Shown here piece after piece: positions 25,600-36,361 of a stretch of DNA of 64,000 nucleotides (position 1 is the stretch's first letter; the number at the start of each line of letters is the position of its first letter). The stretch is from Ridgeia piscesae (lineage: Eukaryota > Annelida > Polychaeta > Sabellida > Siboglinidae). Where the stretch lies: the NCBI GenBank assembly GCA_025642075.2, contig JAODUO010000061.1, positions 260,501-324,500 on the forward strand, written 5' to 3'. The notes beneath the pieces were generated by a model, which did no database searches, had not been told where the DNA came from, and saw only the letters and a list, made by a program, of their open reading frames with translations. Position numbers and translations under genes: made by a program.

Positions 25600-26370
25600 C
25601 AACTTAAGAGCTATTGTTATAACCTTTCAGAACCTAAAAAATAAAAAGCCTGATATTCAACTCACAATAGAAAAATACCAACCCTGATATTATTTTGGGA
25701 TGTGAAACATGGCTAAATAAGAAAATTGAAACTTTAGAAATCCTACCCGATAATTATACAGTCTACAGAAAATATCGATCTTCCAAAGGTGAAGGAGTAC
25801 TCCTGGCAATTAAAAACTCCATCAATTCTTCCATGCAAACCGACTTAGACACTGATGGAGAACTTATTTGGGCAAAAGCAAAAAGTTTATAAAAAAAAAC
25901 TAACCCAGATCTTTACATCTGTAGTTTCTACCCACCGACGAGACAGGACTGACCCATCTAAGACACTAAATTAGCAAACATGGAAAACATAATATATGGA
26001 TAGCTGGTGATTTTAACTGTCCCAAGATTAATTGGACCTCCTGAACCTGCCCAGAAAATGACAAAACATCTACTAATTTACTAGACCTGACTAAAGACTT
26101 CCACCTTCACCAAGCTGTACAGGAACCTACTAGAGGCAAAAACATCCTAGAACTTTTCCTCACTACAAACCCCTCCTTCATAGAAAGCACGCATAGCATA
26201 CCAGGCATCAGTGACCATGACAGTATCCCCTTATTAAACATCAACATAAACCTGCCCAGAAATATTCCCCCTCCCTACAAAGTTTTCAAATACCACAAGG
26301 CAGAATGGAAACACACTGATAAAGAACTCCAGGACCTAGGAAAAAAATTCATAACCAAGCCCCACTGACT
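25600..26370 (+). pseudogene. LINE apurinic-type endonuclease domain
   Basis: N-terminal block LRAIVITFQNLKNKK, then DIILGCETWLN with the metal-binding Glu (ETWL) near 25705. A central AGDFNCP block (Asp/Asn) lies near 26004 and a terminal SDHD block near 26212. These are the signature residues of exonuclease-endonuclease-phosphatase nucleases that nick target DNA in LINE retrotransposition. Several stops and frame changes make it non-functional. Confidence 0.85.
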
Positions 26371-28290
26371 GACTCCCCAGAACCACAGGAAATTATCAAC
26401 CAATTCATCCCTTTCAAATATTCTTCCAAACGGTACTCACTCCCCTGGATTATTAAAGACATAATTTTTTTATAAACCAAACAAAAAATAAGAAATTCCT
26501 AAGAGAAACTGATTGGACATCATTTAGGAAATACGGTAAAGCTACCGAAAAGAAGATCCAGTAAGAATACTGGAAATATCTCACACACATAATCGATCCA
26601 GAACAAGACAAAGAAAAAAATCCTTTTATTGCACTACATAAAATCACTCAATAAAGACTCAACAGGAATCTCCCCACTAAACGATAAAGGCATCCTTCAT
26701 ACAGATAGCAAATCCAAAGCAAATATACTATCAAACCAGTTCCAGTCTTTGTTCACCAATGAAAACCTAACCAGGCTCCCCAACCAAATCCGATCCCCAC
26801 AAATGCCCCCAATCGAAATTACAGTGAGAGGCATTGAGAAATTACTGAAAGAATTAAAACCAAATAAAACCAAAGGCCCAAACAACATTCCTGCCAGAAT
26901 CATGAAGAAATGGCCTCTATAATATCACATATTCTGACAATTATATTCCAGAAATCAATAAATTCCGGAACTCTCCCTTCAGACTGGTTGAAAGCACATT
27001 ATAGTCCCTATCCACAAAAAGAATGACAGAACCATCGCCTCAAACTATCGCCCAATCTCTCTCACCAGTATACCATGCAAAATTCTTGAACATATCATAT
27101 CCACATCAACCCATAAACATCTTGAAAGCTACAATATCCTCACTGATTGACATCACGGCTTCAGATCTAGGCATTCTTGTGAGACTTCACTGCTCACAAC
27201 TATCCGTGACCTGACTAGCACTCTAGAAAAAATCACCAAATTGACCTTGTATTGCTAGATATCTCTAAGGCTTTCGACACTCTCCCATAATCGACTCCTC
27301 CATAAATTAGACCATTACGGAATTAGAGCCAGCACCCACCTCTGGAAACATTTCTTATCAATAGAACTCAAGAAGTGCTGGTAGAAGGGTGCAAGTCGGG
27401 TCAGGTACACGTGAGCTCAGGAGTCCCACAGGGTACTGTTCTTGGCCCCCTCCTTCCTTCTCTATATAAATGACTTTTCGCTGACGACGCAATGCTCTAC
27501 CGAAAAATCAATAATTACACCGACCAAGACAACCTACATGGCCTTGACAGACTAATCGACTGGGAACAACATTGGCAAATGACTTTCAACCCCTCCAAAT
27601 GTGAAATAATGCACATCACCAGATCAAAATCACCCATAGATAACCCATACACAATACGTGACGAAACACTAAGAGCAGTACCAGTAGCAATACACCTTAG
27701 CATAGACATATCAAATAACATCTCCTGGAACCAACAGATCAACAAGATAGTCAATAAGGCAAACAGCAAACTTGGATTCCTTAAAAGAAACTTAAAATCT
27801 ATTCCCCAATCCATCAAGAGCTATGCCTATTGGAGTCTGGTCCGCCCACACCTCGAGTACTGCTGCCCGGTGTGGGACCCATATACCACCCGAAACATCA
27901 ACAGATGAGGGGGTCCAGCACCGGGCAGCAAGATTCGTGGTCCATAATTACAGCTGGGAAACATCTGGACCCACCTTGGCCTCTGCCCTCTCCTGGCCAA
28001 CCCTAGAACAGAGGAGGGCTGAGGCCAGACGTACCACCATGTATAAAATAACAAACAATCTCTTAGACATTAGACATCAATCCCAACCAATAAGTCATGT
28101 CAAACAAGATCCAACCACCCACAGAAATACAGACAAATATCCACTTCCCACAACTATTACACATACAGCTTCATTCCCCGAACAATAGCCCAGGGGAACA
28201 GACTTCCATCTAATGTATTTACCCACAACAGTCTCGATGCCTTCAATGGTGCATTGCAGGACATTAACCTGACAATTGCACCCTTCAGAC
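26371..28290 (+). pseudogene. LINE reverse transcriptase, fragmented
   Basis: Successive blocks can be read in shifting frames: KPNKTKGPNNIPARI (26,850), NYRPISLTSIPCKILE (27,045), HGFRSRHSCETSL (27,150), DISKAFDTLPHN (27,260), GVPQGTVLGP (27,420) and FADDAMLY (27,483), which holds the catalytic Asp pair. Then come a YWSLVRPHLEYC block and RAARFV. The longest intact piece is 27492-27908 (138 codons). The segment YRPIS-FDxxxH-GVPQGxxLGPxLF-FADD identifies non-LTR reverse transcriptase. Confidence 0.9.
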
Positions 28291-28300
28291 ACCTCCAATA

Positions 28301-28727
28301 GACAACACACACCACCCCCGTCCCCCTCCACACCCCGTCCCCACCACACCCCCACCCTCCCCCATCACTGATTTGTACTTTTCCCCATCCACCCCACCCT
28401 AATCCCATATTCCAAAGAACAAATACTCTTATTCCACTTCCAGATAGCATGAAGCCAGCCATCCTGAAACCGACCATCCATACTAGTGCATGATGCTCCA
28501 GTAGGACTTTTGCACTATAACGAATCAGAATTTAAACAAATAAGCCGTGTCGCCTAACCGATACGATTATCAAAATAAACATATGATATACATTCCATTT
28601 TCAAAATTTCATAATAATAAAATTTGAGTACTTTCAGAAATAAAATTTATTAATACAAGCTTAGGAAAGCGTGCTCTTGCTCATTAATAACTTGTAACTG
28701 TTTTGTAGTGAAACTTATAATAACGCA
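28301..28727. other. C-rich then AT-rich stretch, no gene
   Basis: About 28300-28420 is a C-rich, G-poor tract (CCCCCACCCT type) that may be LINE 3' untranslated sequence. The remainder is AT-rich with nothing recognisable. Confidence 0.4.
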
Positions 28728-28798
28728 GGACCACAATTATAATTAGGGCGACACCAAATATCAGGGTTAGGGTGACATATGTCATCTCGATATGATTG

Positions 28799-28883
<85 letters not shown>

Positions 28884-28973
28884 AACTAATCCGTAGGCGA
28901 CACTCTGACGTCGTTTGGGCGACAAGTGTCACCCTAACCCTGATATTTGGTGTCGCCCTAATATTTTGGTCCT
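28728..28973. mobile_element. Foldback/MITE-like element with 34-bp perfect inverted arms
   Basis: 28743-28776 is exactly the reverse complement of 28928-28961 (34/34 by eye, beginning TTAGGGCGACACCAAAT). Outer flanks AGGACCA and TGGTCCT extend the inversion to 28728 and 28973. The loop holds a ~74-bp (TA)n (28804-28877). No clear target duplication is visible and no protein is encoded, so it is a non-autonomous foldback element or a MITE. Confidence 0.7.
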
Positions 28974-28979
28974 CTAATT

Positions 28980-28994
28980 GTCTACCCAAGCAAG

Positions 28995-29055
<61 letters not shown>

Positions 29056-29069
29056 TAACGCATTTGTAG

Positions 29070-29136
<67 letters not shown>

Positions 29137-29154
29137 TAACTTGCTCGGGTAGAC
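28980..29154. repeat. Second inverted repeat enclosing two (TA)n tracts
   Basis: GTCTACCCAAGCAAGTT (28980-28996) is inverted at 29138-29154 with one mismatch. Between the arms lie (TA)n tracts at 28996-29050 and 29076-29131 and a short GTAGACAATA linker that repeats part of the arm. It directly abuts the 28728-28973 foldback. Confidence 0.75.
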
Positions 29155-29305
29155 AAATCGAAATCGGGTTCGTTCCTTGCAGTGAACTACTGTGCTTTTG
29201 TGAATGATACATGTTTGTTTATTTATAAAATAGACAAAGCCTTAGGAAGTTACTTCATAGCCCACCACGGCGTCACCGTAAATGGCACGCGACAATTAGA
29301 TAACT

Positions 29306-29905
29306 GATGCCAGACGGTGCAGGCGCGCAGGCATTCAGCAATTTCCGGAACGATTCCGGACCGGTTGCTTAAAAATCATCTTACAATTAGCCATAGGGCA
29401 AGCACGACACTGGTACTTCACACCATAACTAATTGTTGATATAGCATAATATGACCGTCTATGTGAATGCAACCAGGATTGCAGGGGTTCACAGTGTCCA
29501 TCAAAACTGATGTTCCAAAAAGCCACTGGTATTACAAGAGGACACAGTGGAAAAGTACACACTCAGGGTGCAACAGGCTACAATCACCACATCTCCTCTA
29601 GTCTACTCGGGTGGGTAACATGTGGAACTCTGTCCGACGACGCAGTTCAGGCCAAGACAATAAACCAAGTTAATCAACCTTGACTACGCAAACTGAATAA
29701 CAACATAGGGAAATTACATCACTAAAGAACTTTACAAAATAAACATTGAGTGCACAATTGTGGTCCATTATTGGCCAGTCTTGAGGTAACATCTTGAGGT
29801 AAACAAACTTGATGCACACGCAGTTTCTTTTTGCAACTAATGACGTGTTGTGTCACATCACAAATCTTTGACCTAACAAATTTGACGATTAATTTATTTA
29901 ATTCT
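29306..29905 (-). repeat. Left arm of a large inverted duplication
   Basis: The reverse complement of this segment matches 30721-30790, 32158-32340 and 33026-33345 in order, about 80% identical by eye. Shared anchors include AATAAATTAAT.GTCAAATTTG, AAGAAACTGCGTGTGCATCA, GTAGCCTGTTGCA, ATACCAGTGGC and GAATGCCTGCGCGC. Minus-strand frames at 29335-29562 and 29722-29913 (75 and 63 codons) contain Cys-rich stretches but match no family I know. Confidence 0.85.
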
Positions 29906-30720
29906 GGTTGCATGTGGAGGAAAACTGTAATATAAATTATAACACACGTAATATATACATATATAGTTTAGTGTAAAATACAGCAGGCTACGATTATGAA
30001 ACCCAAAACAAATAACCGGAAAAGTGATAAGTGATGTTCCCTTTTTATTTATTACATTAATGTTTTTCGTAAGAGATAGTGCTAATTTAAACAGCGTAAT
30101 GTTATCGTATAGTGTATAGTCTGGATTAGGCCATCGGACTGAAACTATGAATAATATAACCAGATATGTGATAAGTGATATTCCCGTATTAAAATTGCAT
30201 TCGTGTTTTTCGTATGAGATAGTGTTAGTGTAATCAGCATGATGTTACTGTGAAAAATATAGTCTGGATTAGGTATTTAGGCTACCGGAAAGAAACAAGG
30301 AGGCAGTGACCGTAGCTGTGATAAGTGATTGCTCTTATTACGTTTCTTAGTTATAAGTTACCCAGTTATGTTATTTGCACATCGCACATCTAGGAATTTA
30401 AATCGCAATTTACAATGACTTTAGTGGTTCCTATGTGAGCGACTGTTAAATCTTAATACTATAGGAGGCACAGACCCTTATATTGTACTATTGCAGAATA
30501 AATAGACATATACTTGATTTTTAGTTGCATTGGTTGATTATGATTGGCTGTCCAATATATGTTTCGTCCTGGGTTAAATGTCAATGTCTCGACTGAAGTT
30601 TCTTCTGAATGTAAACTAAACCTAAAATATGAGTGTCCTAGCACTAATGATTGTTCAAGATGTGGTGGCCTGAAATCTGGAAATATTCGTTGCAACACAT
30701 TTGGTAACTATTGCTTGCAG
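29906..30720. other. Spacer at the centre of the inverted duplication
   Basis: AT-rich sequence with a loosely repeated ~115-bp motif (GTGATAAGTGAT...TTTTTCGTA.GAGATAGTG, then ATAGTCTGGATTAGG) at about 30025, 30165 and 30310. No gene was recognised. The frame at 30544-30792 runs into the right arm. Confidence 0.5.
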
Positions 30721-30792
30721 TTGGCGTGGAATATTAAACCAGAATTTAATAAATTAATTGTCAAATTTGGTAGGTCAACATTTGTTATGTAA

Positions 30793-32145
30793 TTACTTAT
30801 GCCTGTTTGCTCGCTGGGAGCATAGGTCATCGACCAAGGAAAGCCACCGTTTTCTGTCCGTGGCCATCCTCTCCATTTCTCTCCTGGTGTATCCCATCTC
30901 CTTCGTTTCTTTTTCCGTGTCTCTTTGCCAGGTGTTTCGTGGCCTACCTCTTCGTCTCTTCTCTGGGGGTCCCACGTGATGGCTTGGTGGGTGATGGTGT
31001 TTGGTGGTTTCCTGAGTGTATGTCCTATCCACCTCCATTTTCTCTTCTTTATTTCATTTTCTATGGGTAGTTGCTTGGTCATTTTCCAGAGTGTAGTGTT
31101 GGATATCTTGTCTGTCCACTTCAGGTGTAGGATTCTACCCAGGCATTTGTTGATGAAGGTCTGTATTCTTTTTAGTGTCTTCTGTGTACTTCGCCATGTC
31201 TCCGATCCATAGAGTAAAACTGCCTTAACATTTGAATTGAATATTCTCAGTTTGGTGTTAGTTTTGATTTGTTTTGCTCTCCAAATTGTTCTCAACATGA
31301 TGAATGCAACTCTTGCTTTCCGTATCCTTGCTTTGACGTCTTCTTCTGTGCCTCCATGTTTGTTGATTGTACTGCCCAGGTATGTGAATGACTCTGTCTC
31401 TTCCAGTGGCTCTCCGTTCATTGTAATGGGGTTGTTGTTCTTTGTGTTGGCTTTCATAATCCTTGTCTTGCTTCTGTTGATGTTGCGTCCTAGCTGTGTT
31501 GACACTGTGTTTAGCAGCTGTGTTTTTTCCTGCATCTGTTGATGGCTGTGTGAGAGGAGAGCGAGGTCATCCGCAAAGTCCAGGTCCTCCAACTGGCTCC
31601 AAGGTGTCCACTGGATCCCGTTTCTTCTATTTGTTGTAGTCTTTTTCATCATCCAGTCTATGGCGAGCAAGAATAAGAATGGTGACAGAAGACATCCTTG
31701 CCTCACTCCTGTCTTCACCATGAAGGAGTCTGTAAGTTGTCCTGCATGAATGACCCTGCATGCCATATCTTCGTAACTATTTCTTATCAGAGATATAAGT
31801 TTATCCGGTATCCCGTAGTGCTGTACCCAGATAGCATGGAAACGTTAATCTAACGTTCATTTAACGTTAGCAGAAACGTTGGTTTAACGTTTACATGTGA
31901 ACGTTTTTTGGCGTTATTTTGCTCGTTTATTTAACGTAGATCTACGTTTACTTTCTAACCAAACAAAAACAACCGAAAACTAACGTTTCGGGAACGTTAG
32001 AAATTTAACGGTAACCAAAATGAAACGGTTCTAACCAAATGCAAACATTAATGTAACGTTTGCATGCTATCTGGGTAGAAGCTTCCACAGTGTATCTCTG
32101 TCGAGGCTATCAAATGCCTTCGCCTAGTCTACAAAGTTTATATAC
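30793..32145 (-). pseudogene. Non-LTR reverse transcriptase C-terminal half (RTE-like)
   Basis: Reading on the minus strand from 32145: SSLYINFVD, a TAG, KAFDSLDRDTLWKLL, then the MITE, then [31 protein letters not shown] and FADDLALLS (catalytic Asp pair) follow in the 30708-31766 frame. Then come [24 protein letters not shown] and [12 protein letters not shown] frameshift near 31020 moves the true C-terminus into the 30793-31038 frame, which ends in a [11 protein letters not shown] block and a stop just inside the insertion edge. Polymerase function is lost. Clade assignment to RTE or a relative is by motif style only. Confidence 0.9.
31826..32075. mobile_element. 250-bp MITE with TA target duplication inside the LINE
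   Basis: The left end is CCCAGATAGCATGGAAACG. The reverse complement of the right end is CCCAGATAGCATGCAAACG, a single mismatch. TA flanks both sides (31824-31825 and 32076-32077). Removing the element and one TA restores an uninterrupted polymerase frame (W-K-L-L-Q-H-Y-G), which fixes the boundaries exactly. The interior is filled with AACGTT/AACGTTA palindromes and encodes nothing. TA duplication indicates mobilisation by a Tc1/mariner-type transposase. Confidence 0.93.
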
Positions 32146-32340
32146 AGGGATGAGTCCCATTTGTTATGTGTCACTAATTAATTGTTAAAAGAAACTGCGT
32201 GTGCATCAAGTTTTTTTAACCTAGAGATCTTACTTGAAGGCTGGCCAATATAATTGCCCAAAATTCCAGTTCCTCTGTTTATAGGTCTGAGAGACCTCTC
32301 CAATCTTTTGGGAGGCAGGACTTAGTTGGTTTATTGTATT

Positions 32341-33025
32341 AGGGCCTGCAAGTCTCGTGCGCGTATATACTCCATGTTAACATATAGGACTTTGTTTTGT
32401 TTTGGTCGTAATAATCGAACTGTCCCGAAATAGCGCATTTCAGTTATATTGTCCGAAGGATTATTACAAGCAGAAGCAGTGGAACATTTTGCCGGTGACA
32501 ATGATCACGGAAATCATGAATTTTAATCGATTATTATGGTGGTTGCCATGGCAATAGCGGCAAGTACTTGTGTTTGGCGATCTTGACTAATAATGAAGAG
32601 TGCCAGTTTTCGCGCAATACGACCTGTTTGGGCCAAACGTATACATGTGTTATGATTATGGGCATTTAGACAACTTGTCAGATATAAGTGCTTATCGAAA
32701 CCACAACGTACAGCAATGTAAAACGCAAATCCCGTAAAAGACACATATAGCTTAGCATCGTGTCGATTATCTGCACTACGTAAATCGCTATGTGCCTATG
32801 ATAGTGTGGTAAACTCAATATTAAATCGGACATTTAAGATAAGAAACGTATAACACAAGATATTTATGGACTGATTTTCCTAGTATTCATCAGTCGGAAG
32901 CTACAACTGTCATCCATCGTTAGAATATTATTCTTGTGTCCAGTCCCCAATTAGTCTCGCTTAGTCCCCAATAAGCTCCAGTCGCGCGGGGTCACGCCAT
33001 GTATCGTGACCCACTTGCAGGCCCT
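32341..33025. mobile_element. 685-bp insertion with 13-bp terminal inverted repeats
   Basis: AGGGCCTGCAAGT at 32341-32353 is perfectly inverted at 33013-33025, and the corresponding place in the other inverted-duplication arm (29306-29905) lacks the sequence. No open frame above 73 codons and no clear target duplication were found. It is probably a non-autonomous DNA element of unassigned superfamily. Confidence 0.65.
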
Positions 33026-33416
33026 ATATAGTTCCGCACTTTACCCACCCGGGTCGAGAAATGGTGTCTGTAGCCTGTTGCAATATGGGTGTGTAGTTTT
33101 TCACTGTGCCCCTTGTGATACCAGTGGCATTTTGGAATATCAGCTTTAAGTAATGGGCAATAACACCTGCAGTCCTGTTTGCATTCATATTTATAGACGG
33201 CCATAACACATTATACTATATCAATAAATAGCTAAGTATGAAGTATCAGTGTCAGCTTGCCATACGGCTAATTGTAGGATGATTTTAAGCATCCGTCCGG
33301 AATTGTTCCGGGATTTACTGAATGCCTGCGCGCTGCACCACCTTGCGGAACGCTGACACAAAACTCACGCGCGAAGAACGGGGAAGTGTTTGAATCGCAA
33401 CGTGTTTTTTTCCGTT

Positions 33417-33617
33417 ATGATGCTTCGCTGTAGGCCTTCCGTGGGTTATTTCGTTACTACTGGCTTAGTGTCATTGTTCATAGGTTTAACAGTATTCTGT
33501 GTGACACATCAGACACAAGCAGTCAGACTAGTAGACAATGGTTATGAAGATGTCGTTCTTTTCGTGTCAAGCGATGTGACCAAGTCTGAAAGCGCCGATG
33601 CTATAGCACGCATCAAG
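33417..33617 (+). CDS. CLCA-type calcium-activated chloride channel regulator, exon 1
   Basis: The start is the first of two adjacent ATG codons. The 67 residues comprise a hydrophobic signal segment (residues ~11-30, cleavage likely after Gln-Ala at 34-35) and then the mature N-terminus VRLVDNGYEDVVLFVSSDV. That matches the L-x-NNGYEx-hydrophobic opening of CLCA proteins. It ends at AAG|GTATGT in phase 0, and exon 2 (48091) continues the Ile-Lys-Glu-Met-Phe-Thr-Glu-Ala block of the family. CLCA proteins are secreted or membrane-tethered self-cleaving metalloproteases that modulate TMEM16 chloride channels (family knowledge). The 5' untranslated edge is not defined. Confidence 0.88.
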
Positions 33618-35038
33618 GTATGTGCATTTATTTTTCAATGCTAACATTTATGAAGAGGATAGTAGATATATTGTAGGAATCCCTTAGCTATGGAAGTAGG
33701 CCTGTTCAGCAAGTCCATAAGCAATGCTCCAGCCGTATTTTGATTAGCATTCTTTACACCCCTCTTGAAAATTGTGGTTAATCCGATCACCACTCCGAAC
33801 CATTGTGACATCACGGTGGATCTGCAGATTACGAATAATATAACAGGGGTGAAGGGTTAGTGACCTGCGCGAATATGTAAATTGTTCGTAGATAAGTCTA
33901 ATATTAATTGTACTTCGGATTATTCTGGTAAATATAAGTAATTATCATTATAAATCAATAAAAGTAAAAAATAAAACAAATGTATTGAACATTTTAATTA
34001 CCGGGTTGCATACGCGGCAAGGACCAAGGTCAAGGACATGCTGCTCGCGCCGTGGCAAGGTACCGCAACGACGCCACTTTAGAAAATATCTTTCTAATCG
34101 GTTGAATTTCAGTGGCAGTTCAAAATACATTTTGTAATATTTGTTATACATATGATTAAGGGAATAATGCCGAATGAAATGGTGTTTGACTCCGAGTGAT
34201 TGGATTGGAAATTTTCACGATATGGCAGGGAGCCCATCAAGGATTGGTCAAATGACATTTCCAGCCTTAAAAGGAAGTGACCGTGTCTTGGTAAAAAACA
34301 AATTGGCGAGACGCCAAGGTTTTGAAAACGATTTGGTTTTTGCTGATTTCGCGGCGCTGCTAAAATCTCAACGTGTAGGGTTTCGCGGGTCAGCGAGATA
34401 AAGCGCTCCACACAACGGCCGCGCGTGTCGATCAGACCTTCAGAACGCTCTTTAATAGCATGTTTATAAAAGCCGGTAATTTGTTTAGTAATTAAAATAT
34501 GTAGCTGAAATTTGGTGCATAATCCCACATGTCGAACTTTGTAGTCATGTGTTTTTATTGCAGCATGACAATTCCTGTTACTTGCAAACCATGCTAATGT
34601 TGACATTTTCTGTGAAAATCCTTGCCCAACCAAGGCCAAGCCTATATTATAGTAAGGACCCATAAAATGAAGTTTATGAACATACATTTTCAAAATAAAC
34701 AACATATATTACACAAAGTATTCATTGGCCCCCGTTGCGTAATGGTCCCTGTGGGGAGCGTGGCGTGTTTAAAAACAACATCTACAAGTAATTCAAAAGG
34801 GCGGAAGATGTACATAGATAATATGAGTTGGATTCTCAATATACCAAAGGCTTCCTTAAATCGCGTAATTATTACCACCACCACGTTACCATTTCGACTC
34901 GTGGCACGGAAATTTGTTTGCGCGACATCGTCACGAAGGGGTATATTTTTTTATAAGATTGAGTTGAGAAACTACAGTTTATAATAAAAAGCAAGACCAT
35001 AAATACGATCAGTTATGATTAGCAACATGTTTCTGTAA
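33618..35038. other. CLCA intron 1, proximal part, no recognisable gene
   Basis: The intron starts with GTATGT. A 198-codon minus frame (34109-34705) is the longest non-repetitive open frame in the window, but I recognise no domain in it and its codon pattern does not stand out. A 75-codon + frame at 34174-34401 overlaps it. Confidence 0.5.
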
Positions 35039-35630
<592 letters not shown>

Positions 35631-36361
35631 GGTGAACTCTTTGGAAAAGTAAATTTCCACAAATATGTTTTAGTACGACAATTCTTTCATAATATTGAAC
35701 AATTTTCCCACGACATGTATGACATGTATCACTAAGCACATGTTTGCTAAAGCTAATGTATTCTCTGTGAAAGGCATAATTTGAAAGTCTAATGAATGGG
35801 ATTCATGTTTTTGAACTACCTTAATTAGTATTTGATATACCATTTGCTGGATGCCAGAGATGGAGTGAGTACAATACAAATGTACTCGAGTACGAGTACG
35901 ATTACTTTGAACATGCATGAGTATGATTACGAGTACTCAGAAAACAAATGTACTCGAGTACGAGTACGATTACTTTACAATGTACTCAAGTACGATTACA
36001 TTAGAATGTAATCATGATTACTTTCATGATTACTTTAATGAATATCCTGTTTCTAATATAAAGGCGACTTTCATGGAATCCCTAGGTGTCATTCTTGTTC
36101 TGTTGTTGTGTCACTAATGTTCTAACTAATTACTGCTATCCACTATCCAGGTGTTATAATTATTAATAATTAGACGACTTTCTCAGGTATTCGATGAATC
36201 ATTTAATGCTGGATTAATAATTTTATTTATGGTTTCTGAATCAAATACAAATAGGAGGCATTTACGAATTTCAAATACACATGATCAAATACATTACAAT
36301 AAAAACACTTCAAAACCAGGGGTGCATATTCAAGATTATCCAATTCAAATATGTAGTATAT

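Larger units (their letters stand above)
24950..28300 (+). mobile_element. LINE (CR1/Jockey-like) with PHD finger, endonuclease and RT, decayed
   Basis: A non-LTR element on the + strand: an ORF1-type PHD finger (25.2 kb), an APE-type endonuclease (25.6-26.3 kb) and a reverse transcriptase (26.6-28.0 kb), all in changing frames with many stops. The C-terminal LEYCCPVWDP motif and an RAARFV block typical of CR1/Jockey-group elements are present. No poly(A) or target duplication was identified, so both boundaries are approximate. Confidence 0.85.
30791..32157 (-). mobile_element. RTE-like LINE, 5'-truncated, with 12-bp target duplications
   Basis: CATTTGTTATGT occurs immediately left (30779-30790) and right (32158-32169) of the element, a 12-bp target-site duplication. 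The insert encodes the 3' part of a non-LTR polymerase on the minus strand and lacks a poly(A). The 3' end is ...GGCATAAGTAATT. The unoccupied site is confirmed by the inverted copy at 29306-29905, which lacks the insert. A 250-bp MITE is nested at 31826-32075. Confidence 0.92.
30721..33345 (+). repeat. Right arm of the inverted duplication, with nested insertions
   Basis: Collinear with the reverse complement of 29306-29905 once two insertions are removed: a LINE (30791-32157) and a 685-bp TIR element (32341-33025). The arm ends about 70 bp before the CLCA start codon, in the block around GAATGCCTGCGCGC, so it may supply CLCA promoter or 5' untranslated sequence. Confidence 0.8.

Noticed and set aside
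28743..28776. TTAGGG within the inverted arms as interstitial telomeric sequence
   Set aside because: Only two isolated TTAGGG hexamers occur in each arm and they are not in tandem.
34109..34705. 198-codon minus-strand frame as a host gene
   Set aside because: Longest non-repeat frame in the window, but no recognisable domain, no supporting splice structure, and it ends in plain AT-rich intron.
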